From Sphingomonas phyllosphaerae (GTDB lineage Bacteria > Pseudomonadota > Alphaproteobacteria > Sphingomonadales > Sphingomonadaceae), in assembly GCF_029623345.1 (NCBI RefSeq), contig NZ_JAPYKH010000020.1:1-64000 (forward strand): DNA of 64,000 nt, given 5' to 3'. Position numbers and translations under genes: made by a program. This document shows positions 19,105-28,004 of the stretch, in pieces; the first letter of the stretch is position 1, and every line of letters starts with the position of its first letter. The notes beneath the pieces were generated by a model, which ran no database searches, was not told the DNA's origin, and worked only from the letters and a program-made list of their open reading frames with translations.

Positions 19105-20802
19105 ATGGCAACACGCTCTCCCCTTCTGGCGACCGCATCGGCCGGCTCGATCCCCGCCGGGCACGGCCGCGCCGCGGTCGCGCCCGGCCTGGGGCTGTCC
19201 ACGGCGCAGGGCTCGCTCGAGCTCGTGCCCATCCCGCTGGTGATCGCGCGACTCCGCGCCGGGCGGGTCGACTATGAGGACAGCAATCCCGCTTTCGTAC
19301 GCGCGGGCCTGCAGCAGGAACGCGCGATCGATCCGCTGATCGCCTCGTTCCTGCGCACGGGCCACGATCAGGCCGAGATCAACTGGTCAACCGGCGAGGC
19401 GGTCGAGCGGCGCCACTACCGCCTCAGCTTCGCGCTCATTCCCGACCGCCCCGAGCCTACCGCGGTGGTCTCCTTCGTCGATCAGACCGCCGAGGTGCGC
19501 ACCGAGGAGACGCTGCGCCGCGAGATGGCGACCGACAGTCTCACCGGACTGCCCAACCGCGGCGGCTTCACCGACTCGCTCGAAGCGATGATCGAGGAAG
19601 GTGCGGCGCGTTGGGCGGTGCTGATGATCGACCTGGAGCGGTTCAGCCGCTTCAACGCCTGCCTCGGCTCGCTTACCGGCGACGAGCTGCTGATCACGGT
19701 GGCGCGCCGGATCAAGGGCGCGCTGCGCAGCCGCGACGTACTGGCGCGCACCGGCGGCGACGAATTCGGCGTGCTGCTCACGATCGACCAGGACGACCAC
19801 GAGGCCGACCATGTCGCGCGCCGTATCCGCGAGGCACTGGCGACGCCGTTCCGGCTGGGCGACTTCGAGCTGCGCGTCTCGTGCGCGATCGGTATCGCCC
19901 ACGGCGACTCGGCCACCGATGACGCCGAGGACGTGATCCGTCACGCGCAGGTAGCGATGAAGCGGTCCAAAGCGACCAAGAGCGCCGAGGCCTATCAGAC
20001 CCGCGCGCTCGACAGCGCGCGCGAAGAGTTCGCGATGGAGACCGCGCTGCGTCGCGCGATCGAGAACGAGCAGCTTCATCTCGTCTACCAGCCGATCCTC
20101 GACCTGACCTCGGGCAAGGTCAGCGGGTTCGAGGCGCTGGCGCGCTGGACCGACGAACAGGGCAGCAACGTGCCGCCGGTGCGCTTCATCCCCGTGGCGG
20201 AAGAATCGGGGCTTATCGTCCCGCTCGGCCGCTGGGCGGTCGACACCGCGATGCAGACGCTGGCCGGCTGGGATCGGCGTTGGGGGAGCGAGTGCGGCGC
20301 GACGGTGGCGGTCAACGTCTCGCCGATCCAGCTTCAGCGCGACTGCATCCCCGGCATGGTCGAGCGCGCGCTCCACGCCGCGCGGCTGGGTGGCGGGCGG
20401 CTCAAGCTCGAGCTGACCGAAAGCGCGATCATCGCCGACCCCGATCGAATCGCGGGCGTGCTGATGGCACTGAAGGAGCTCGGCACCGTCATTGCGATGG
20501 ACGATTTCGGCACGGGCTTCTCGAACCTGGCCTCGCTCCACACGCTGCCCATCGACCTGCTCAAGATCGACCGCAGCTTCGTCACGGGCATGCTGACCGA
20601 CCGCGACCAGCTCGCCATCGTGCGCGCGATCCTCGGCCTGTCCAAGGCGCTGGGGATGGACACGGTGGCGGAGGGGATCGAGTCGGTGGAGCTGGGGCAG
20701 ACGCTCGGCGCGCTCGGCTGCACCTTCGGCCAGGGCTATGCCTATGCCCGCCCTCTCGACGTCGACGCGGCCTATGAGTTCCTGGTCGCGCGCAACGCCT
20801 GA
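19105..20802 (+). CDS. Bifunctional GGDEF-EAL cyclic-di-GMP protein
   Basis: A 565-residue soluble protein. Residues 1-130 are a PAS-like input domain (IARLRAGRVDYEDSNPAFVRAG). The GGDEF diguanylate-cyclase domain (about 138-300) has TDSLTGLPNR and an intact GGDEF. The EAL phosphodiesterase domain (about 312-560) has intact EALARW, NVSPIQL, ELTES, DDFGTG, KIDRSFV and VAEGIES metal and catalytic motifs. Both catalytic sites therefore look usable, so it may make or degrade cyclic-di-GMP depending on signal. It has no membrane segment. Its 3' end overlaps the convergent cca gene by 31 bp. Confidence 0.94.
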   Translation: MATRSPLLATASAGSIPAGHGRAAVAPGLGLSTAQGSLELVPIPLVIARLRAGRVDYEDSNPAFVRAGLQQERAIDPLIASFLRTGHDQAEINWSTGEAVERRHYRLSFALIPDRPEPTAVVSFVDQTAEVRTEETLRREMATDSLTGLPNRGGFTDSLEAMIEEGAARWAVLMIDLERFSRFNACLGSLTGDELLITVARRIKGALRSRDVLARTGGDEFGVLLTIDQDDHEADHVARRIREALATPFRLGDFELRVSCAIGIAHGDSATDDAEDVIRHAQVAMKRSKATKSAEAYQTRALDSAREEFAMETALRRAIENEQLHLVYQPILDLTSGKVSGFEALARWTDEQGSNVPPVRFIPVAEESGLIVPLGRWAVDTAMQTLAGWDRRWGSECGATVAVNVSPIQLQRDCIPGMVERALHAARLGGGRLKLELTESAIIADPDRIAGVLMALKELGTVIAMDDFGTGFSNLASLHTLPIDLLKIDRSFVTGMLTDRDQLAIVRAILGLSKALGMDTVAEGIESVELGQTLGALGCTFGQGYAYARPLDVDAAYEFLVARNA

Positions 20803-21968
20803 GCGACTTCCTCGTCGGCGATCGCCTCGACCCGCGCCGCGTCCGGGAGGCCTTCCTCCACCCAGCGATCCTCGACACGCCTGAGCACGCGCGCGACCTC
20901 GGGGCCGCGTGTCAGCCCGCGGGCCACCAGCGCTCCGCCGCCGATCGGCAGGGCGGGGGGCGTCCAACCCTCAAGCGGGGCAGCGTCGGCACCGGCGAGC
21001 AGCAGCCGGTCGAGCGCGCTCGCGGTGCCGACGCGGTAGCCGAGCGCACGTGCGCCCTCGTCGCCGATGCCCGCGCTCGCCTGTACCAGCCGCTTGCGAT
21101 CGGCGTTGGAGAGCTTGAGCCGCGCGCCCGCTCCCTCGGCGGCGGCGGGCGGGAGCAGCGCGGCGAGGCGGCGGATCGGATCGGGCGCGACGGCGGCGGC
21201 ACGCTCGCGCTCGGCCAGCGCGGCGAGCCGCGCCACGCCGTCGCCGTCGATCTCGGGCAGCACAGGACGGAAGATGCCACTGCGGTGCATCAGCCGCACC
21301 ACCGCCACCGCCCCGGGGGCAACGAGCAGCTTGAGCAACTCGGCGGCGACACGCTCGCGGCTCAGCGCCATCAGGTCGTTGGCGCGCGCGATGCAGGCGG
21401 CGAGCCCCTCGGCATCGATCTCGTCGCCGAAGCGCGCGTGGAAGCGGAAGAACCGCAGGATGCGCAGGTGATCCTCCGCGATCCGGCGGTGCGGGTCACC
21501 GATGAAGCGGACGCGTCGCGCCGCCAAGTCGTCGAGCCCGCCGAAATAATCGTGGACCGCGCCGCTGACCGGGTCGGCGTAGAGCGCGTTGATCGTGAAG
21601 TCGCGCCGCGCCGCGTCCTCGCGCCAGTCCTCGGCGAAGGCGACGACCGCGTGCCGCCCGTCGGTGGCGACATCGCGGCGCAGGGTCGTCACCTCGACCA
21701 CGGTACCCGCGCTCACCGCCGTGATCGTGCCGTGCGCGATCCCGGTCGGCACCGCGCGAATGCCGGCGGCCTCGAGCCGGCGCACCACGTCGTCCGGTAC
21801 GAAGGGCGTGGCGAGATCGATGTCGGCGACATCAAGGCCCAGCAGAGTGTCGCGCACCGCGCCGCCGACATAGCGCGCGTGACCGCCGGCGGCGTCGAGC
21901 GCGTGCTCCAGCGCGGCAAGGCCCGGCCGGGTGCGCCACGGCGCCGCCGGCAGGGTCACACGCTCCAT
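20772..21968 (-). CDS. cca: CCA tRNA nucleotidyltransferase / poly(A) polymerase family
   Basis: This 398-residue nucleotidyltransferase adds or repairs the CCA end of tRNA. The class II signature is complete: YVGGAVRDTLLG, the DIDLATPF metal-binding pair, RRDFTINAL and the GGLDDLAARRVRFIGDP block that recognises the substrate. ATG at 21968 lies within the end of the Nudix gene (13-bp overlap), so translation is probably coupled. An extension to 22034 runs inside the Nudix gene and is rejected. The 3' end overlaps the convergent GGDEF-EAL gene. The tRNA-Arg gene in this window already encodes its CCA, so here the enzyme would act mainly in repair. Confidence 0.93.
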   Translation of the reverse strand: MERVTLPAAPWRTRPGLAALEHALDAAGGHARYVGGAVRDTLLGLDVADIDLATPFVPDDVVRRLEAAGIRAVPTGIAHGTITAVSAGTVVEVTTLRRDVATDGRHAVVAFAEDWREDAARRDFTINALYADPVSGAVHDYFGGLDDLAARRVRFIGDPHRRIAEDHLRILRFFRFHARFGDEIDAEGLAACIARANDLMALSRERVAAELLKLLVAPGAVAVVRLMHRSGIFRPVLPEIDGDGVARLAALAERERAAAVAPDPIRRLAALLPPAAAEGAGARLKLSNADRKRLVQASAGIGDEGARALGYRVGTASALDRLLLAGADAAPLEGWTPPALPIGGGALVARGLTRGPEVARVLRRVEDRWVEEGLPDAARVEAIADEEVAQALRATRNS

Positions 21969-22543
21969 CGTAGCCGCCGCGACAGGTTGACGATCATCCC
22001 CGCGGTGGCACCCCAGATGCGCCGCTCGCCCCACAGGAGCTCGACATAGGCGCGCTCGCGGCCCTGGAAGGTAGCGCTGCGGGGACGATGGTTCGCGGCG
22101 TCGAGCAGGAAGTCGAGCGGCACCTCGAACACCGCCGCCACTTCTGCCTCGCTCGCGACCAGCGGCAGGTCGGGCGGCACGACGCCGATGACGGGGGTGA
22201 CGCAGAAGCCGGTGCCGGTGCGATAGCGGTCGGACGCGCCGATCACCTCCACCGCCCCCCGCGGCAGCGCAATCTCCTCCTCGGCCTCGCGCAGTGCGGC
22301 GGTGACCGCATCCTCGCCGGGATCGAGCCGACCGCCTGGGAAGGCGACCTGGCCGGCGTGGCGTCGCAACGTCTCCGTCCGCTGTGTCAGGATCACGCCA
22401 GGGCGCGCGCGATCGGTCACCGCGACCAGTACTGCCGCCTCGGTCAGCGCACCACCGCCCGAGAGGTCTCCGTCGTCACCCGCGATCAGCGCGGTTGTCT
22501 CGTCCGACACCAGCGCAGCGGCGAGCTTCTCGGCCAGCGTCAT
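21956..22543 (-). CDS. CoA pyrophosphatase-type Nudix hydrolase
   Basis: This 195-residue Nudix hydrolase belongs to the NudL/CoA-pyrophosphatase group. The UPF0035 motif (TETLRRHAGQVAFPGG) runs into the Nudix box, where GGRLDPGE and REAEEEI hold the metal-binding glutamates. Such enzymes split CoA and its derivatives into phosphopantetheine and 3',5'-ADP. ATG at 22543 overlaps the DUF1285 stop in ATGA, fixing the start. Gene order DUF1285-Nudix-cca is one coupled operon. Confidence 0.93.
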   Translation of the reverse strand: MTLAEKLAAALVSDETTALIAGDDGDLSGGGALTEAAVLVAVTDRARPGVILTQRTETLRRHAGQVAFPGGRLDPGEDAVTAALREAEEEIALPRGAVEVIGASDRYRTGTGFCVTPVIGVVPPDLPLVASEAEVAAVFEVPLDFLLDAANHRPRSATFQGRERAYVELLWGERRIWGATAGMIVNLSRRLRWSV

Positions 22544-23103
22544 CGCGGCTGGAGCGGGAAGAAGGCGCCCGCGCTCCACACGCCGGGCGGCGAATCGTCG
22601 CCCGCGAGCGCGCGCTCGGCCAGCTCATAGTAGAGCGGCCGGGCCACCAGCGCCTCTAGCCCGCCGCGCACCAGCAGATAGGGGCGGGGCCCGTCGTCAC
22701 GCTCGACGAAGCGCAGCGGGTGGTCGGCCGAGGCGGTCACCACGTCGCCGGTGTTGAGCCGAAAGGCGAGGGTGGAGGCGCGCCCCTTGCCCTCTGCCTT
22801 GAGCTCCACCGCAACGAACGCGGCGTCCTCCACCGCAATGTCGAGCTTCTCGACCGGCGTGACCAGCACGTGAGCGCCGTCGGGCTCGCGGCGCAGGATG
22901 CGGCTGAACGCGCGCACCATCGCGACGCGCGTGATCGGGCTGCCCTGATGGTACCAGGTGCCGTCGCGCGCGATACGCATCTCGCTGTCACCGCAATGGG
23001 ACGGGTTCCAACGCTCGACCGGGGGCAGCTGGTCGCTCTCGGCCAGGCGCGCGATGTCGGCGATCGACAATGTGCTGAAATCGGGTGGGGGCGCCATCGG
23101 CAT
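22540..23103 (-). CDS. DUF1285 family protein
   Basis: A 187-residue cytoplasmic protein of the DUF1285 family, which is nearly always found just before a CoA-type Nudix hydrolase and cca in alphaproteobacteria, as here. Family blocks include the RWNPSHCGDSEMRIARDGTW segment, GSPITRVAMVRAFSRILR and YLLVRGGLEALVARPLYYEL. The function is unknown. The stop overlaps the Nudix start by four bases. Confidence 0.88.
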   Translation of the reverse strand: MPMAPPPDFSTLSIADIARLAESDQLPPVERWNPSHCGDSEMRIARDGTWYHQGSPITRVAMVRAFSRILRREPDGAHVLVTPVEKLDIAVEDAAFVAVELKAEGKGRASTLAFRLNTGDVVTASADHPLRFVERDDGPRPYLLVRGGLEALVARPLYYELAERALAGDDSPPGVWSAGAFFPLQPR

Positions 23104-23141
23104 GCGCGCCAGTTAGGGCGCGCGGAGGCGGCGGTAAAGGT

Positions 23142-23648
23142 TCAGGCCGCGGCGGTGACGCGTGGTGCGATCTCACCCGCGACGTGCGGCACCCCGGCAC
23201 CGCGCGCGAGCAGCCGATGGCGCTCGACCGGGCCGGGCAGCCGCCAGCCGGCGGTGGCGGCCGCGCTGAAGCCGAAGAAGCGTCCGTAATATTCCGGGTC
23301 GCCGACCAGCATCAGATCAAGCCCCTGCGAATCGGCGGCGGCGAGCGCGGCAGCGGTCAGCCGGCGCCCGAGGCCGCTCTGCTGCCGCTCCGGAGCGACC
23401 GCGACCGGACCAACCAGCACCAGAGGTATGTCGCCGCCGTCGTCGCCGAGGAAGCGCACTGGCCAGCACTGGATCGTGCCGAGCAGCGCGCCGTCCTCGA
23501 CCAGAGCGAAACTCAGCTCACGCAGCGGCGCAGTGCCGGCACGCAGTCGATAGGCGGTGCGGGCGTGACGATCGGGACCGAAGGCGCGGTCGAGCAGCGA
23601 CTCGACCGCTGCCGCCGCCACCGTCTCGATCGCCACCAGCTCGACCAC
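23142..23648 (-). CDS. GNAT-family N-acetyltransferase
   Basis: This 168-residue protein has the acetyl-CoA-binding motif A of GNAT enzymes (VGPVAVAPERQQSGLGRRL) and a following helix and strand ending in VGDPEYYGRFFGFSA. That pattern matches the YhbS-like subgroup, so the substrate may be a small amine or a protein N-terminus. It lies 38 bp from DUF1285 on the same strand and could be the first gene of that operon. ATG at 23648 is the only good start. Confidence 0.88.
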   Translation of the reverse strand: MVELVAIETVAAAAVESLLDRAFGPDRHARTAYRLRAGTAPLRELSFALVEDGALLGTIQCWPVRFLGDDGGDIPLVLVGPVAVAPERQQSGLGRRLTAAALAAADSQGLDLMLVGDPEYYGRFFGFSAAATAGWRLPGPVERHRLLARGAGVPHVAGEIAPRVTAAA

Positions 23649-23846
23649 AGCATGCTTTCCTCATGCCCGGCAGGGACGCCGGGCGCGCGCGCTGTAGCGG
23701 GACCGTGCCCGAACGCAACCGCGATCGCCCCCGAATCGCCATGATCGTGCCATCGCCGCGCCGTGCTGGACTCGCACGGGCACCGCGTCCACCTGCGCCC
23801 GCTGGCAAGAGCGGCCGCGGCGCGGCCGAGCGCGGGAGCCCGAGAG

Positions 23847-24221
23847 ATGGACGACGACACGCTGGAGCTGGAGGTTCACGACCTGGTGGTGCAGGTGCTC
23901 ACCGGGATCTACTCGGAGGAGACGCATCTGCCGCAGCCGCTGCGGATCTCGCTCAACGTGCTGCTCGACGCCCCGGCGCGCTACGCTCCCGACACGCCGC
24001 TGAGCGCCTCGAAGAACTACCTCGACCTGCGCCACGCCGCGACCGACGCACTCGCCACCGCGGGTCACTTCACCCTGATCGAGGCGGTGGCGGACCATAT
24101 CACCGAGACGCTGTTTCTCCAGGATCGGCGGGTACGCCGCGTCACGGTCAAGATCGTCAAACTCGCTATCGCCGAGGCGGGCGAATCGATCGGCATCACC
24201 CTCGTGCGGCATCGCCGCTGA
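23847..24221 (+). CDS. folB: Dihydroneopterin aldolase FolB
   Basis: FolB (124 residues) cleaves 7,8-dihydroneopterin to 6-hydroxymethyl-dihydropterin and glycolaldehyde in folate synthesis. The family pattern is seen in VQVLTGIYSEETHLPQPL, the LSASKNYLDLRHAATD core and the VRRVTVKIVKL strand with a downstream acidic pocket. ATG at 23847 is preferred. A GTG 28 codons earlier would add low-complexity sequence. The gene overlaps the convergent secreted-protein gene by 26 bp at the 3' end. Confidence 0.87.
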   Translation: MDDDTLELEVHDLVVQVLTGIYSEETHLPQPLRISLNVLLDAPARYAPDTPLSASKNYLDLRHAATDALATAGHFTLIEAVADHITETLFLQDRRVRRVTVKIVKLAIAEAGESIGITLVRHRR

Positions 24222-25101
24222 TCGAGGTCGCGTTCGTCCCATTTCGGCACGATCCGAGCTGCTCGATCACGTAGCGGTAGTCGGCCTGCGCCTGCGCCGA
24301 ATCGTCTGGCTCGAGCGAGGCGGTGGCGCGCTCGGGCAGCGTCGCGGGCAGCGCACAGGCGAGCCGATACCACAGCAAGGTGTCGCGTCGCGGCGCCGCG
24401 GCGGCATCGTCGATGATCTCGGTGAGCGCGACCGACCAGCGCGGCTGCTCGCCGGGCCGCCGCAGTATCGACAGCGCGGCAGGGCGATTGTCCTCGGTGA
24501 TGAGGAAGATCTGCGTCTCACCCTCACCGGGGAGCGCGCCCGGCACGTGGAAGGCGCTGCGGATATCGGTGATGATCGGCGGCGCGTCGGGCGCGCTCGC
24601 CTCCCGGGCGATCTGACGGGCCAGCGAGTCGATCGTTGGGCTCCAGTCGCGCTGCGCTCCCGGCGTGACGAGTTGGACCTGGTCGGGCCGGCCCGCGACC
24701 GGGCGCGCGAAAGCGAGCACGCGGCGCTTCTTCAGGTTGGGGGCGCGGCCTCGCCAATCCGGGGCAGCGTCGACCACCCAGCCTACGCGCTGCGGGATCG
24801 CGACGGTACCGCGCACCAGCGTGCCGACGTCGCCCTCGACGTAGAAGCGCGAATGTCCCGGTGCGAGACCGGCCGCCTCGTCGCCTTTGATCTTGGCGGC
24901 GGAGCGAATCGTCGCGTCGATGATGAGCGGGCTCTGCACCACCAGATCGGCGAGCGAGGCATAGTCCACCGCTGGTGCGGTGGCGGACGGCGGCGCGGCC
25001 TGTGCGGCGAGCGGCGACGGCGCCAGCGAGGAAAAAGCGAGGATGATCGCGGGCAGCGCGAAGGGGGCTCGCCTCAGCGATCGAATCTGGCGTAAGATCA
25101 T
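24196..25101 (-). CDS. Secreted protein of unknown function
   Basis: A 301-residue protein with an N-terminal signal peptide (FALPAIILAFSSLAPSPLAAQA, cleaved near AAQA) and no later membrane segment, so probably periplasmic. The mature part is mixed alpha-beta, with blocks such as SRFYVEGDVGTLVRG, KKRRVLAFARPVAGRPDQVQL and ITEDNRPAALSILRR. I recognise no catalytic motif. It resembles an uncharacterised protein common in Sphingomonadales. ATG at 25101 is chosen because the signal peptide begins there. Upstream codons in frame are not signal-like. Confidence 0.8.
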   Translation of the reverse strand: MILRQIRSLRRAPFALPAIILAFSSLAPSPLAAQAAPPSATAPAVDYASLADLVVQSPLIIDATIRSAAKIKGDEAAGLAPGHSRFYVEGDVGTLVRGTVAIPQRVGWVVDAAPDWRGRAPNLKKRRVLAFARPVAGRPDQVQLVTPGAQRDWSPTIDSLARQIAREASAPDAPPIITDIRSAFHVPGALPGEGETQIFLITEDNRPAALSILRRPGEQPRWSVALTEIIDDAAAAPRRDTLLWYRLACALPATLPERATASLEPDDSAQAQADYRYVIEQLGSCRNGTNATSISGDAARG

Positions 25102-25325
25102 GGCCGCTGGGTACGTGAACCTGCCTGAACGATACAGAAATAAATCTGTCGCCGTTCGTTTGTACGTTTGTTGCGCCCGACAAAGCGTTTGCGTCCCCAA
25201 AACGGGCGCGATAGGACTCGACCGTCTGTGGCCTGCCCCTGGGGATGCTACGGAACGGTTAACAACCCAGGTCGGATCAGCTCCGGCCACCCAAGGGCCG
25301 CAGGATGAGGGAGTTTCGTTGCTGA

Positions 25326-25994
25326 ATGGCCTATTCTGACCAGAAGATGAGCGGAGGGAAGATCGGCGCGCTGGTGATCGTCGCGCTGATTCACGTCGCT
25401 CTCGGCTATGCCTTCGTTACCGGCCTCGCGACAAATTTCGTCAAGAAGCAGGTTGAGAAGCTGAACACGTTCGACGTCGAGGAGCCACCGCCCCCGCCGC
25501 CGGACGAGCCGCCGCCGCCGCCGCCCGACGTGCCGATGACGCCGCCGCCCGTGGTGTCGCCGCCGCCGATCGTGCAGAACCCGAACCCGCCACCCGTGAC
25601 GGTCGCGACGGTCCCGACTCCGCCGCCGGTCTACGTGCCGTCGCCGGTCGTCGCGCCGCCTGCTCCGCCGGCGCCGCCGGCGCCGCCGAGCCCGATCAGC
25701 AAGGCAGCCGGTCTGAAGGGTAACCCGGGCCAGTTCTTCGGTGCCGACAACTACCCGCCCTCGGCGATCCGCGCCGGCGAGCAGGGGCGTGTCGTCGCCA
25801 AGCTGACGGTGGGTACGGACGGCCGGGTGACGGATTGTACGGTGACGACGTCGAGCAACTCCTCGGCGCTCGATCAGGCGACCTGCCGTATTGCCAAGGC
25901 CCGCGTGCGTTTCTCGCCCGCGCAAGATGCTGCCGGCAACCCGATCGCGTCCAGCTACACCCTTCCGGTGCGCTGGGTGCTTCCGGAGAATTGA
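25326..25994 (+). CDS. tonB: Energy transducer TonB
   Basis: TonB (222 residues) couples the inner-membrane proton gradient to outer-membrane receptors. It has one N-terminal membrane anchor (ALVIVALIHVALGYAF), a proline-rich spacer of PPPPP and PAPP runs (about residues 53-125), and a C-terminal TonB domain with YPPSAIRAGEQGRVVAKLTVG and LPVRWVLPEN. It heads a tonB-exbB-exbD-exbD operon, which is the usual Sphingomonas arrangement, and is the likely energy source for the receptor at 2644-5127. ATG 25347 is a possible alternative start. Confidence 0.95.
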   Translation: MAYSDQKMSGGKIGALVIVALIHVALGYAFVTGLATNFVKKQVEKLNTFDVEEPPPPPPDEPPPPPPDVPMTPPPVVSPPPIVQNPNPPPVTVATVPTPPPVYVPSPVVAPPAPPAPPAPPSPISKAAGLKGNPGQFFGADNYPPSAIRAGEQGRVVAKLTVGTDGRVTDCTVTTSSNSSALDQATCRIAKARVRFSPAQDAAGNPIASSYTLPVRWVLPEN

Positions 25995-26058
25995 TCCGCG
26001 TGAACGTGGCGACGCGGATGCGTCTGCCGACAACATTTTGGCTTAAGGAAGACGAAGA

Positions 26059-26850
26059 ATGATCATCAACATCCTCGCCGCGGGTGGGACCGCGGCAGCC
26101 GAGAACCAGTTCGGCCTGCAGCAGGCGCTCAAGGAAGGCGGCATCATCTCGCAGTCGGTGTTCACCATCCTGGTGATCATGTCGGTGGTGTCGTTCTACA
26201 TCCTGTTCTCCAAGCTGTTCGAGCAGCAGAAGATCATCAACCAGGCGAAGCGCGTGCGCTCGAACTTCTGGACCAGCAACTCGCTGCGCGAGGGCTCGGC
26301 CAAGCTCGACAAGAACTCGGCGTACAAGCAGCTGGTCGACGATGGCCTGGCGGCGCAGGAGCAGCACTCGAAGCTGACCGATCCGATCGAGGCGCACGAC
26401 TGGCTGCACGGTTCGCTGGCGCGTTCGGAAGCCGCGATCAACTCGAAGCTCGGCGGTGGTCTGGCGTTCCTGGCGACCGTGGGCGCGACGTCGCCGTTCA
26501 TCGGTCTGTTCGGGACCGTCGTCGGCATCTACCGCGCGCTGATCAAGATCGGCGCGTCGGGCGATCCCTCGATCGACAAGGTCGCAGGGCCGGTCGGTGA
26601 GGCGCTTATCATGACGGCACTCGGCCTCGTCGTCGCCGTGCCGGCGGTGCTGGCGTACAACTGGCTGCAGCGCCGCAACAAGTCGATCTCGGAGGACCTG
26701 TCGGCCTTCTCGAACGACGTGCTCGGCTTCCTGGCATCGAACGGCGCGGTGCGCCCGTCGCTCGGCACCACCCCGGCGAAGGCCCCGGTGAAGCCCGCGA
26801 CGGCGACGACGACCGCCGGCCAGACCGGTGGCGTGCAGACCCGCTCGTAA
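26059..26850 (+). CDS. exbB: ExbB/TolQ/MotA-family proton channel protein
   Basis: ExbB (263 residues) is the inner-membrane channel subunit of the TonB motor. Three hydrophobic helices are visible: FTILVIMSVVSFYILFSK, a central GGGLAFLATVGATSPFIGLFGTVVG block and IMTALGLVVAVPAVLAYN. The GLFGTVVG signature is diagnostic. An Ala/Thr/Pro-rich tail follows. It sits 64 bp after tonB and 118 bp before the first exbD. Confidence 0.95.
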   Translation: MIINILAAGGTAAAENQFGLQQALKEGGIISQSVFTILVIMSVVSFYILFSKLFEQQKIINQAKRVRSNFWTSNSLREGSAKLDKNSAYKQLVDDGLAAQEQHSKLTDPIEAHDWLHGSLARSEAAINSKLGGGLAFLATVGATSPFIGLFGTVVGIYRALIKIGASGDPSIDKVAGPVGEALIMTALGLVVAVPAVLAYNWLQRRNKSISEDLSAFSNDVLGFLASNGAVRPSLGTTPAKAPVKPATATTTAGQTGGVQTRS

Positions 26851-26968
26851 GGCACAAGGTGTAGCGCGGGGTTGCCATCGCGGCGGCCCCGCCGATCACC
26901 GGCCGCCGCACTGCCGCTCCACTCGGGAGCGGGGCGCGGCGGAACGAAGGAATAGGAAAGCCTGATCC

Positions 26969-27445
26969 ATGGCGATGAGCGTTGGCGGTGACTCCGCTGC
27001 TGAAAAACCGATGTCGGACATCAACACGACGCCCCTCGTGGACGTGATGCTGGTGCTCCTCATCATCTTCCTGATCGCGGTCCCGGTTGCCATCCAGACG
27101 GTGAAGGGCATCAAGCTCCCCAACGTCCGGTTCGATCCGACCACGACCAAGCCAGAGAACGTCTCGCTGTCGGTCACCACGGCGGACGGCGCCTGCAAGG
27201 TCTATTGGGGCGTCACCCCCGTGACCCACCAGGAGCTGCTCGATCGCGCCGTGGCCAAGCTGAAGGCGGAGATCGATCGGCAGGGCGGGGCGAGCAATCC
27301 GGACCTGGAACTGCCGGAGGCGCACGTGCGTGCCGACGTCAACACGGACTGGCGCTGTGTGGCGGGAACGATCTACAACATGCAAATGGCCGGCTTCGCC
27401 AAAGTCGGTTTCATCTCGCAGCCGAAGACCGGCGACGCTGGCTAA
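26969..27445 (+). CDS. exbD: ExbD-family biopolymer transport protein (first copy)
   Basis: ExbD (158 residues) has a single N-terminal helix (VDVMLVLLIIFLIAVPVAIQ) with the protonatable Asp just before it in NTTPLVDVMLV, then a periplasmic domain. It forms the motor with ExbB and TonB. It is longer in its periplasmic part than the second copy and carries two cysteines (ACKVYWG and WRCVAGT) that could form a disulphide. The second exbD follows after 24 bp. Confidence 0.94.
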   Translation: MAMSVGGDSAAEKPMSDINTTPLVDVMLVLLIIFLIAVPVAIQTVKGIKLPNVRFDPTTTKPENVSLSVTTADGACKVYWGVTPVTHQELLDRAVAKLKAEIDRQGGASNPDLELPEAHVRADVNTDWRCVAGTIYNMQMAGFAKVGFISQPKTGDAG

Positions 27446-27469
27446 GGCCAAGGGACAGGAGTAGCTGAC

Positions 27470-27898
27470 ATGGCAATGAGTGCAGGCCGCGACGACGGCG
27501 AGCCGATGATGGAGATGAACACGACGCCGTTGATCGACGTCATGCTCGTGCTCCTCATCATGTTCATCATCACCCTCCCGGTTCCGACGCACGCGGTGAA
27601 GGTCGACCTCCCGGTCAACGACCCGAAGGCGGTTAAGCCGCCGGTGGATCCGGTTAAGAATAAGATCGCGATCGACGCGGCGGGCAACGTCACCTGGAAC
27701 GGCACGCCGGTGAATTCGACGGTGCTGCGCCAGTATCTCGATCAGTCGGCGGCGATGACTCCGGAGCCCGAGCTGCAGTTCCAGCCCGATCCGGCGACGC
27801 GCTATTCGGTGGTCGACCAGACGCTGGCCGACATCAAGCGCTCAAACATCACGAAGCTGGGTTTCGTCGGCAACGAGCAGTTCTACAAGGAATTCTAA
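27470..27898 (+). CDS. exbD: ExbD-family biopolymer transport protein (second copy)
   Basis: This second ExbD (142 residues) has the same anchor (IDVMLVLLIMFIITLPVPT) and conserved Asp, and a periplasmic domain with DAAGNVTWNGTPV and LADIKRSNITKLGFVGN. Two ExbD paralogues beside one ExbB are typical of Sphingomonadales, and the copies probably form a heterodimer. A terminator hairpin begins 28 bases after its stop, closing the operon. Confidence 0.94.
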   Translation: MAMSAGRDDGEPMMEMNTTPLIDVMLVLLIMFIITLPVPTHAVKVDLPVNDPKAVKPPVDPVKNKIAIDAAGNVTWNGTPVNSTVLRQYLDQSAAMTPEPELQFQPDPATRYSVVDQTLADIKRSNITKLGFVGNEQFYKEF

Positions 27899-27925
27899 GC
27901 CGGCCTCCGGTTTGGGAGAGTGACA

Positions 27926-27956
27926 GGGCGGTCCTCCGGGGCCGCCCTTCTTGTTT
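27926..27956 (+). terminator. Rho-independent terminator of the tonB-exb operon
   Basis: A GC-rich stem (GGGCGG at 27926-27931 with CCGCCC at 27942-27947) is followed by TTCTTGTTT, just after the second exbD gene. Confidence 0.7.
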
Positions 27957-28004
27957 GACCCCGGTGCGGTGCGCTCCCGCGCCACATGCATGACGGACCG
28001 CAGG

